Both the position numbers and the translations under genes were made by a program. From an uncultured Caulobacterales bacterium (GTDB lineage: Bacteria; Pseudomonadota; Alphaproteobacteria; Caulobacterales; Maricaulaceae): a DNA stretch of 64,000 nucleotides. Of the stretch, positions 27,290-35,225 are shown piece after piece. Each line of letters starts with the position of its first letter. Within the stretch, counting starts at the first letter, position 1. The notes under the pieces were generated by a model, which did not search any database, had not been told where the DNA came from, and saw only the letters and a list, made by a program, of their open reading frames with translations. The stretch spans positions 868,001 to 932,000 of the forward strand of contig CANNER010000001.1 in assembly GCA_947503715.1 (NCBI GenBank), in the 5' to 3' direction.

Positions 27290-28966
27290 TTAAATGTTAA
27301 AGCTTTCTGTGTAACCTAAGGTCGTAGCAAAGGCTCCGCAAATTGACCAAGCTTCTTCGACTCGCGGGTCATTATGGTTGTGATAGGCCGCACGATTATT
27401 CTCAATCATTGGCAAAGTGTGTGGGGTAACATCAGCCCGAATAAATCTCCCAACTGAATGCGTCGCCTTTAGGGGATCCGAGAGTACATCTTCATATTTC
27501 ACGAGTTTGTACCTATCAGAGGTCAAGAAACTTTCCGCATATTGGTGAACAGACTTTACCTGATAAAGCCACGTATAAGCATTTCTGAGATATTCCGGGT
27601 CGGTCTTAATCCGTCCAACATCCAGCCCAGCATCACGATAAGCGGCTGTTAGGACGGAAAGTCCTATGGGATTGTCGGGACGGGACGTCATATGTGTGCG
27701 GCGCAAACTGCTCGTCACAGGGTGTCGGACCAAGTGAATAAACTTTGCGTCCGGAAAAGCTTCGATCACATCTGGTACGATCAACATCGTTTCCGGTAGT
27801 TTCCAGCCCCAGCTTTGCCCCTGTTTGATTTCAGCCTGTTTCAAGATCGTCTTGGCTTTACCTCGTAACAGATCAACGGCTTTTGATGTTTCCATCCTAT
27901 GTCCACGACTCGGCAGCGTGCGACGTGCGCCAATCTCATAAATCGTATCGACCCACTCAACAGAGTCACCGGATTGATTGAGGCGATTGCCAAGGAATAT
28001 ATCTTGCGACTGCGCGATTTCAGACAGTAATCTTGTTCCACTGCCCCCTCTGCCCAGAAGGACGATAGGAGCATTAAAACTTTTGATTTGAAACGCTTCT
28101 GTGTCTTCAAAAACATCATCGACATGATAGTCATATTTTTCTGCAAGGCTCCCCGCCTCACGCAAAATGTCTAAAGCTTGCTCCTCGCTCAGACGATCTT
28201 TCCACTTGTTCAGTGACACGGCGTCGACGGGCCGTCCGCGTTCGGTCAAGCCCGGTCCTCTTCCCTGAAAAACCTCTGGATGAATTGGGTCCGACGCATG
28301 GAAACTCAGCCCACAATGCGCGAACATGGATTTTCGATATGTCTCCGGTTCTGTGACGAAATCCTCGTAACGAAAAACCATCGGATTTAATCCGGCTCTG
28401 TGAAAGCTATCCAATAATCCCGTTTTCAGCTTCCAGACCAAAGCCAATCTAGTATGTTGTTCAGTTTCAGAGTTCATACGCTGCAAAAGTGGTTCGTTCG
28501 CCTCGGCAACCTTTGGAAAACGTTGCGCCCAGTCCACCTGCCGACGGTCCATCTCAACAATAAAATCCAACCCTTGCATTGACGCGACTACGGCTCTGGG
28601 GTCCCGCACAGGGTAAATGATGGAGACGGGCAAATCTAAATTAGCCAGTTGCTCTGCGGCGTAAGTCAGGTTTGGTGCCTTCAGAACGAGATGATGCACG
28701 CTCGGTTTAAAAACCGCCTCCATGCCTGAGCCGCTCTTACGTTTAAAATCCGGTTTATATTTCTGGTCGGCTCTATTTAGCAGCTTTTTGAGCGCATGAC
28801 CTTCGTCCAGCTTTCCGTCATCTGTCTTGTCAAACCACGGGTATAATCCATCAGGCTCGTCTAACAAAATGCAGTTTGGATGCGCACCGAGTATCTGACC
28901 ACACAGCGTCGTGCCACTACGTTGACAGCCGACGATCACGATGAGGGATTTAATGCCTTCTAGCAT
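27290..28966 (-). CDS. Double-domain sulfotransferase
   Basis: 558 residues holding two sulfotransferase domains. The first (about 1-280) starts with the PAPS 5'-phosphosulfate loop VGCQRSGTTLCGQIL and has a 3'-phosphate site candidate in YPVRDPRAVVASMQG. The second (about 290-558) repeats the pattern with LLGRGGSGTRLLSEI and LVRHPVTSSLRRT. Such enzymes transfer sulfate from PAPS to carbohydrate or other acceptors; the acceptor is unknown. It lies 7 bases inside the end of the glycosyltransferase gene, so the two are co-translated. A second sulfotransferase gene lies 5 kb away. No signal peptide; cytoplasmic or membrane-associated action is likely. Confidence 0.88.
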   Translation of the reverse strand: MLEGIKSLIVIVGCQRSGTTLCGQILGAHPNCILLDEPDGLYPWFDKTDDGKLDEGHALKKLLNRADQKYKPDFKRKSGSGMEAVFKPSVHHLVLKAPNLTYAAEQLANLDLPVSIIYPVRDPRAVVASMQGLDFIVEMDRRQVDWAQRFPKVAEANEPLLQRMNSETEQHTRLALVWKLKTGLLDSFHRAGLNPMVFRYEDFVTEPETYRKSMFAHCGLSFHASDPIHPEVFQGRGPGLTERGRPVDAVSLNKWKDRLSEEQALDILREAGSLAEKYDYHVDDVFEDTEAFQIKSFNAPIVLLGRGGSGTRLLSEIAQSQDIFLGNRLNQSGDSVEWVDTIYEIGARRTLPSRGHRMETSKAVDLLRGKAKTILKQAEIKQGQSWGWKLPETMLIVPDVIEAFPDAKFIHLVRHPVTSSLRRTHMTSRPDNPIGLSVLTAAYRDAGLDVGRIKTDPEYLRNAYTWLYQVKSVHQYAESFLTSDRYKLVKYEDVLSDPLKATHSVGRFIRADVTPHTLPMIENNRAAYHNHNDPRVEEAWSICGAFATTLGYTESFNI

Positions 28967-30024
28967 GATAGGGCTTCTAAAATCGCTTTCGCATGTTTCA
29001 TCGGGGCGTCCTTATGATCGAATGCAGTGCCATAGCTCCTCAAAGTGGCTTTCATATCCGGCAACTGGTCTAAGCTCGATTGATCTTCCAGTCGCGCGCC
29101 AACTCCTAAATCTGAAAGGCATTGCGCCAACACAGCATGGTTTTTATGTTTTGGCGAAATGAGAACAGGGACCCCGTTTGAAAGCGCGAGATATGTTGAT
29201 CCGGTGCCGCCATGTGTAATGACCACGCGCGCTTTTTTTAGAACTGACGAGAGCGGCAACCAGTCAAAGCAAACGTCATAACACCCGGTCGCCTTAGCTT
29301 CTTCGGCACGACTGCCAACATAGACCGTTGCGCCGAAATCGGGTGAGGCTTGCAGTGTCCCTGCAATGGCTTGATAGGATTCTAAGCCACCTGTTGAGCC
29401 CATAGAAAATAAAGCGATGTCTGAAAGATCCTGTATAGTCTCAGGCAAATCCGCTCCTTGCTCCAGACAGAGCGGACCACAATTTTCTATGTCTGTCGGC
29501 CAAGGCGAAAGGCTTTCCACGAGAGGCGTCGGGTCCGACAACAAAGTCTTCGCCCCCAAATAGAGATCGTAGGCGCTATTTAGCGAATAAAGCCCCCTCT
29601 CCGCTCGCATCTTATTGAGTTGGGTTTTGCGTGCCGCAAAGTCAGAGACTTGATGTGTTTCAAACTCGGGCGGACCGATCAGAAATGCATTTGTTATCAC
29701 CACCCTCGGACACTCGGGAAAGCGAATCGCGGGTAGCCAGCGCAACGGGCTGCAATCCTGAACGATGATATCGGGATTAAGTGTATCGAATAATCTCTCA
29801 ACCTGTTCTGCATATGCCAGAGCCGGAAATTTTCGACTCTCATCTTCGATTCGGATTGTTTGAACGCGACAACCTGCTGACTCCGGAAGCGTTAAGTGTT
29901 GGCAAAAACCTGGAACAACAAAATCAACTTTAATATCAGAGGTTTTAAGGAGTGCTTCTGCAGCCAGACTGAGCCGCGCCACATGCCCTAATGCCGGCCC
30001 CGAGAGCATCAAAATATTAATCAT
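28960..30024 (-). CDS. UGT/MGT-like glycosyltransferase (GT-B fold)
   Basis: 354 residues. The N-terminus MINILMLSGPALGHVARLSL has the glycine/His acceptor-site pattern of GT1/GT28-type enzymes. The C-terminal donor-site motif reads VVITHGGTGSTYLALSNGVP, followed by PKHKNHAVLAQCLSDLGVG. Such enzymes transfer a sugar from a nucleotide sugar to a small molecule, lipid or glycan. First gene of a two-gene unit with the double sulfotransferase; divergent from the permease/FG-GAP gene across a 109-base region that must hold both promoters. Confidence 0.88.
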   Translation of the reverse strand: MINILMLSGPALGHVARLSLAAEALLKTSDIKVDFVVPGFCQHLTLPESAGCRVQTIRIEDESRKFPALAYAEQVERLFDTLNPDIIVQDCSPLRWLPAIRFPECPRVVITNAFLIGPPEFETHQVSDFAARKTQLNKMRAERGLYSLNSAYDLYLGAKTLLSDPTPLVESLSPWPTDIENCGPLCLEQGADLPETIQDLSDIALFSMGSTGGLESYQAIAGTLQASPDFGATVYVGSRAEEAKATGCYDVCFDWLPLSSVLKKARVVITHGGTGSTYLALSNGVPVLISPKHKNHAVLAQCLSDLGVGARLEDQSSLDQLPDMKATLRSYGTAFDHKDAPMKHAKAILEALSC

Positions 30025-30133
30025 GGGAATGGGGCTATGCCAAAGATCACATTATCGCAAGGGAGTCAGCCGACAGGCTGGACAGGATATATGTGGAGCG
30101 TTAGACCGAAGGGAGATAAGGGGCCTTGTTTAC

Positions 30134-33100
30134 ATGACTACCAGTGACGTCAGCGCACTCGAGACTTACAGTGAGAACCGTTCAGACAAAGGTTTGGATA
30201 AACGGCTCGTCTTCGGCGCGTTGGGTGTGGCCGCGATTGCGCTCACTTTCTGGACCTCTTCTCGATATCCTGCCCTAGATGAGAAAGCCTCACTGGGCGG
30301 CGACAACGATATATCTGCATTAGCATTTGATCAGATTGTTAAAGTTTCATCCTCTGACTCAGTTCTCTGGAAAATCACAGGTAATGCGCTGAACTGGGCC
30401 TATACCAACAAGCAAGGTATGTTCTTTGGTATCTTATTCGCCGCCGCAATCATGACACTCTTACAGCTTTTGGTGCAAAAGCAATTTAAGGGCCGTTTTG
30501 CCAATACTCTGTTGGGTGTTTCGATCGGCGCGCCGCTTGGTGTTTGTGTGAATTGCGCTGTCCCTATCGCTATGGGCGTTCAGAAGTCCGGCGGGCGCAC
30601 GGAAACATCGCTGGCCGTTTTACTTTCATCTCCATCCCTCAACATGGTCGTGTTGAGCATGACCTTCGCCATATTTCCGTTCTGGCTGGCGGCGCTAAAG
30701 GTTTCGGTTACATTGGCCTTTATTATATTGGCCATACCCCTCGCCGTAAAACTTTTTGGGCCATCGATTACACCCGCTGAAAGCGTTATAGACGATGTTT
30801 TGGATACTACGCCAAGCTTGGGTGAAAAGAGCAATCCCTCCACGCGAATTTACGACAGGCATGACCCGCTGGCGCGCACGAATTGGTTGAGGGCGTTTAT
30901 TTGGTATGTTCGGGGTTTCGGTGAAAACCTTTGGTATATCTTTAAAATTACAGTGCCACTTATGATCTTGGCGGGCATACTCGGCTCCATCGTTGTGACT
31001 CTCTTGCCATGGGAAGCGCTCGCCGCCTTGGTCCCAACAGGTGGATTGGCTTGGGTGTTGGGCATCGGACTGGTTGCTATTCTTGGAACCTTTCTACCGG
31101 TACCCATTGCGTTTGATGTCGTGATATGTGCCGTCCTTCTCGCAGCTGGTGTCGACCCAACATACGTTGCCGTCTTGTTGCTCACACTCGGCCTGTTCAG
31201 CATTTATCCGGCCCTACAAATCGGGCACAGTATTTCTAGAAAACTAGCCATAGGCCTATTCGCAATGGTCGCAATGACCGGAATTGCGACGGGTTTTGCG
31301 GCCAATGGGTTGGAGGCTTTCGAAGAGCGACGTCAGCAGACTGCCATTGCCTCAGGTCTTGCGAGGCAAGCCGATGTCGAAGCCTCCAGTATCGACAGTA
31401 AAATTGGTTCAGATGTCACCATAATTAATACATTAGGGATCGGACGGGCAGTGGCGGCAAAAGACGTTTTCACCGCAAGTGACGGCGTCACGATCACCAA
31501 GATCCCTTTTGCAAAGGGATTCATCCCGGATGAACCGTCAGACAAACTCTTTTCCCGTATTTATGGCCCTGAAATTGGTCTCAATATGGCGGACGGTGTA
31601 TCCCCCTTGCGCTTCCTTGAACCCATCGCAAGAACCCATTCAATAAGCACCGGAGATGTTCACGGTGATGGGTGGCCGGATGTCGTTCTAACCTCGGATG
31701 ACGGTTTAGCTTTATTTGCGAATATGGGTGGTAAAAAATTTGAAAGGCAATCCATTTCTGCCTCAGGGATTGATTTAAAGGGTTTGGTACGCGCCGCGCT
31801 GGTCGATCTCGACGGCGACAAAGATCTAGATATTCTGGCCGCGTCTCATTGGGACGGTGTCTATATTCTGGAGAATATGGATGGCCGTTTTGTAACACCT
31901 GCTTTTGAATTACCCGGCCATGTTGAAGGCGCCATCACGAGCGCATTTGCATTCGGAGATCTGGATCAAGACGGAACGCTGGAAATTGTGGTTGGAAAAT
32001 CGGCTATCGGCAATAACACGCTGAACCGAACATCTTCCGTCGCGCAAAATTATATTCTCTCCCGCGTAGACGATCAGTGGGTATCTAAACCCTTGAGCGG
32101 GCCGGAGGGTGAAACACTTTCGATCTTGATCTCTGACCTGAACCGTGATGGTCGGCCGGACTTGATGATTGGCAATGATTACCGCCCGCCGGATCATCTG
32201 TATTTTTCGAATGAACTTGGAGCGCTCGAGCGCGCCAATCGAGGGCGGATAAGGGGCGGAACAACGCGTTGGACGATGAGCCTCGCCACGGGCGATATAG
32301 ACGGTGATCTCGTCCCCGAAATCTATGCCGGCAATATTAGCGGTCGAGCGGCCGCAGACTCTAAAAACCCTGCTTCTGAATGTCGATATGAAACCGCTCA
32401 GGAACGTCAAAAATGCGAAGACAGACTTTCTGCATTTACCCCCCTGCAACCGGCCAGACGTCAGGGAGACGCAATAGGCTGTAACGCAATCGAAGACAAT
32501 ATCATGGCGGAAGGATGTGCCATGATTGCTATGACACAAGCCATTATGCGAAGAGGCGGCACAGGGACCGAGGCCGTCGGCGATTTATGTGAACGTATTC
32601 CGAACAAATGGCTGGACTTCAAACGTATGTGTGAAACCCGTCGCGATGAAGTCCTGGTCAAACTCTCCGAGCAAGAAATCAAAGAGACACTGCCCTCCTT
32701 CAAACAAACCAATGTTTTACTCAAACGCGATCCGAAAAATGGCATATTTAACGATATTGCGGAGCGTGCATCTGTCGATAATGGAGGGTGGACCTGGAAT
32801 GCAAGATTTGCCGACTTGGATAATGATGCGGATTTAGACCTCTATGTTGTAAACGGTCATGGGATGGCGGTAAACCGATATGACGATAAATATTTTGAGA
32901 ATTCCGCGGGAGAGTTTGTAAATCGTCCAGAGGAAGCGGGACTCGCTTCTGGCCTGCCCGCTACGGCCTATAGTTATGTCGATTTTGATCAAGATGGTGA
33001 CCTTGATATTATGACCTTACCCTTACTGGGTCCCGCCAAAGTTTTTGTAAATACAGCCGCTCAATTGGGCTCAAACTCTATTGGTTTTCAGCTTGAAAAT

Positions 33101-33340
33101 AAATCTGGCAACAGTTCCGCCATTGGGGCCGAGATCATTATTCGTTACGCTGGTGGAGCCCAAATTCGCGAGATACAGATGAGTGGAGGCTTCGCTTCAT
33201 TTGACGAGCCAGTGGCACATTTTGGCTTAGGCGACATAGAACAAGTTGACTTTGTAGAAATCCGTTGGCCCGATGGGGAAGTCACGCGCACCCAAACACC
33301 GTTGGCCGCAGGCGCTCATTATAATATCCAACGCAACTGA
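30134..33340 (+). CDS. Permease - FG-GAP repeat - ASPIC/UnbV fusion protein
   Basis: 1068 residues from the ATG at 30134 (purine-rich GGAGATAAGGGG upstream); the frame is open further up, but without family resemblance. The first 420 residues are a multi-spanning membrane domain resembling the ArsP_1/PF03773 permease group, with the paired signature GAPLGVCVNCAVPIAMGV, then LLSSPSLNMVVLS, and a second half with LGTFLPVPIAFDVVICAVLL. From about 480 to 980 lie at least seven calcium-type FG-GAP/VCBS motifs (DLDGDKDLD, DLDQDGTLE, DLNRDGRPD, DIDGDLVPE, DLDNDADLD, DFDQDGDLD and the variant DVHGDGWPD). The end matches ASPIC/UnbV (IGAEIIIRY, HFGLGD, VEIRWPDGEV). Three nucleotides separate it from the next gene. 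The combined function is unknown: transport coupled to an extracytoplasmic propeller is inferred. Confidence 0.82.
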   Translation: MTTSDVSALETYSENRSDKGLDKRLVFGALGVAAIALTFWTSSRYPALDEKASLGGDNDISALAFDQIVKVSSSDSVLWKITGNALNWAYTNKQGMFFGILFAAAIMTLLQLLVQKQFKGRFANTLLGVSIGAPLGVCVNCAVPIAMGVQKSGGRTETSLAVLLSSPSLNMVVLSMTFAIFPFWLAALKVSVTLAFIILAIPLAVKLFGPSITPAESVIDDVLDTTPSLGEKSNPSTRIYDRHDPLARTNWLRAFIWYVRGFGENLWYIFKITVPLMILAGILGSIVVTLLPWEALAALVPTGGLAWVLGIGLVAILGTFLPVPIAFDVVICAVLLAAGVDPTYVAVLLLTLGLFSIYPALQIGHSISRKLAIGLFAMVAMTGIATGFAANGLEAFEERRQQTAIASGLARQADVEASSIDSKIGSDVTIINTLGIGRAVAAKDVFTASDGVTITKIPFAKGFIPDEPSDKLFSRIYGPEIGLNMADGVSPLRFLEPIARTHSISTGDVHGDGWPDVVLTSDDGLALFANMGGKKFERQSISASGIDLKGLVRAALVDLDGDKDLDILAASHWDGVYILENMDGRFVTPAFELPGHVEGAITSAFAFGDLDQDGTLEIVVGKSAIGNNTLNRTSSVAQNYILSRVDDQWVSKPLSGPEGETLSILISDLNRDGRPDLMIGNDYRPPDHLYFSNELGALERANRGRIRGGTTRWTMSLATGDIDGDLVPEIYAGNISGRAAADSKNPASECRYETAQERQKCEDRLSAFTPLQPARRQGDAIGCNAIEDNIMAEGCAMIAMTQAIMRRGGTGTEAVGDLCERIPNKWLDFKRMCETRRDEVLVKLSEQEIKETLPSFKQTNVLLKRDPKNGIFNDIAERASVDNGGWTWNARFADLDNDADLDLYVVNGHGMAVNRYDDKYFENSAGEFVNRPEEAGLASGLPATAYSYVDFDQDGDLDIMTLPLLGPAKVFVNTAAQLGSNSIGFQLENKSGNSSAIGAEIIIRYAGGAQIREIQMSGGFASFDEPVAHFGLGDIEQVDFVEIRWPDGEVTRTQTPLAAGAHYNIQRN

Positions 33341-33342
33341 TC

Positions 33343-34230
33343 GTGTCCGGATTTTATCAAGCTGGGTTTTCTGAATCTCTTGGTCCAAACATTCTTCTGA
33401 CGCAGTCAGACAGTTACCTGAATAAACGCGTGATTGGGACAACAGGTCATTATGATCTTGTATTCCCCTACCCCATGTTTGCGGGTAGAAATTTTTCAGC
33501 CATAGGACAAGATATTCGTTCCCTTTCGCAATCAGATGCCGTTTCAATGACCATCAGATCGGATGCATTTTTTGAAAAAACTGTAAGCCAAACAGAGGCT
33601 GTCTGGGATTGGTTTCGCCCATTCAAAACCCACCATATAACGAATCTATCCAAATCCTGGAGAGACACAGCTGCCCGCAACGCAAAGCGCTATGAAGTAC
33701 GCGCGCGCAGGACCTTCACTTTCTCGGAGGTTTTAAATCCGGCTTTCTACGCAAGTGACTTAAGGCGCTTAAACAGTATTATTTTAAATCGCAAACGAGG
33801 TACGAACACTTCAATTATAGCCGAGACAATATTGAGACAGCAATTGGGGTTAAGCGGCGCGAGACTATTCAGGGCATCTGACTCAAATGGTATTCAGGGT
33901 TTAGCCTTTTTTATGGTCACTGAAAAACGTGCATATGCCTATATGATAGGGGCAACTGATGAGGCGCGTTCAAATAACGTGATTTACGGATTATACGGCT
34001 ACGCCTTAGATAGTTTTCAAGATGCGATGGATTACGTTGATTTTGGCGGCGTTCCGGGCACGTCAGACGATCAGAGCCACCCTATCGCACAATTCAAACA
34101 ACTTTGGACAAATGAAACGGCTCAATCATTCATTTGTGGAAAGGTTTTCCGTCCAGATGTGTACAAAAACCTCTCGAAAGCGCATCCGACAAGTCATGTT
34201 AATTTTTTTCCAGCTTATACAGATCAATGA
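33343..34230 (+). CDS. FemAB/GNAT-fold transferase (BioF2-like), putative
   Basis: 295 residues, GTG start 2 bases after the preceding stop. The C-terminal half reads like a FemAB-type GNAT domain: FRASDSNGIQGLAFFMVTEK, AYAYMIGATDEARSNNVIYG, then DYVDFGGVPGTSDDQSHPIA and QFKQLWT, matching the usual D..GG.........fK.g pattern. Such proteins add acyl or aminoacyl groups to surface polymers, including exopolysaccharides. The substrate is unknown. Its stop overlaps the following sulfotransferase start as ATGA, so the three genes form one operon. Confidence 0.7.
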   Translation: MSGFYQAGFSESLGPNILLTQSDSYLNKRVIGTTGHYDLVFPYPMFAGRNFSAIGQDIRSLSQSDAVSMTIRSDAFFEKTVSQTEAVWDWFRPFKTHHITNLSKSWRDTAARNAKRYEVRARRTFTFSEVLNPAFYASDLRRLNSIILNRKRGTNTSIIAETILRQQLGLSGARLFRASDSNGIQGLAFFMVTEKRAYAYMIGATDEARSNNVIYGLYGYALDSFQDAMDYVDFGGVPGTSDDQSHPIAQFKQLWTNETAQSFICGKVFRPDVYKNLSKAHPTSHVNFFPAYTDQ

Positions 34231-35225
34231 GCGATAAAGACTACATATTCCTGTTCTCATCAGATCGATCCGGAAGTAACTTACTGTTACGCCTGCTGGG
34301 GGCACATTCTGAAACTGTTGCGCCACCCACATCCCAGTTATTACCAAATCTCTATAAGGCCGTAGATAAATACGCGCCATTAGCCTCCCAAAAAAATTGG
34401 GAGTTCCTTCTTAAAAATGCGCAGAATTTGCACCATGCGGGTTTTGGTGAATGGACGAATTACGCGGACTTGCACTCTATATTATCACACCAAACAGAAC
34501 GTTCTGTCAGCGTAATTTTGAGAACAATATTTGATACGGAAGCCAGAGCTAAAAACGCAAATGTGGTTGCTATCAAGGCTCACCGCGCCTTTGAATATGC
34601 TGACATGTTGCAAGCCGACTTTCCAAAGGCAAGGTTCATTCATTTAACGCGGGATCCGCGCGATATGGCCCTCTCATGGCTGAACACCCCTGCCTTAAGG
34701 GGCGGTGTGGCGAGAGCGGCGGCAATTTGGAAAGAGGAACAAGCAGAACTTCTAAAGCTGAGTAAGACGATGGATCGTGACGTTTATAGAGTGCGATATG
34801 AGGATATTCTCAGTCAGCCAAAGCAAGTTTTGAAAGAGCTTTGTAAAGCCTTGGGGGTGGCGTTTGAAGACGGGATGCTGAATTTTTACAAAAAAACAGA
34901 TACGCAGAATATTGCAGGTCATGTGCACGCCTGGAATAATCTTGCAAAGCCACTCATGAGCCAAAATCAGGCGAAATATAAATCTGACTTAACGCTCGAA
35001 CAACGTGCCCATATAGAGTTCACTTGCGGTCAAGAAATGGAGCAGCTTGGATACGCGCCTGACCTAAATTTAAAAAACTTTAATTTAGCCTCAATCGCAT
35101 TCGACCTTCAAGAGAACGCCCCCTGGGAAAAACCTGGCTATGCAAAACTCAGTCAAACCGAGCGCGATAGCCATGTTGTCTTACGCAAAGCGGTTAAGAC
35201 CCTCTTGGAAGGGCCAAATTATTAG
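34227..35225 (+). CDS. Single-domain sulfotransferase
   Basis: 332 residues. The PAPS phosphosulfate-binding loop is FLFSSDRSGSNLLLRLLGAH at the N-terminus; HLTRDPRDMALSWLN supplies the Arg/Ser pair for the 3'-phosphate. No signal peptide. It differs from both domains of the double sulfotransferase on the other strand, so it probably modifies another position or acceptor. Last gene of the operon; its 3' end overlaps the convergent GT-D/DegT gene by 32 bases. Confidence 0.88.
   Translation: MSDKDYIFLFSSDRSGSNLLLRLLGAHSETVAPPTSQLLPNLYKAVDKYAPLASQKNWEFLLKNAQNLHHAGFGEWTNYADLHSILSHQTERSVSVILRTIFDTEARAKNANVVAIKAHRAFEYADMLQADFPKARFIHLTRDPRDMALSWLNTPALRGGVARAAAIWKEEQAELLKLSKTMDRDVYRVRYEDILSQPKQVLKELCKALGVAFEDGMLNFYKKTDTQNIAGHVHAWNNLAKPLMSQNQAKYKSDLTLEQRAHIEFTCGQEMEQLGYAPDLNLKNFNLASIAFDLQENAPWEKPGYAKLSQTERDSHVVLRKAVKTLLEGPNY

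Noticed and set aside
30023-30133. Upstream extension of the permease-propeller gene
   Set aside because: The 37 extra residues are basic and unlike the family, lack a ribosome site, and would run over the promoter region shared with the glycosyltransferase; ATG 30134 has a purine-rich site.
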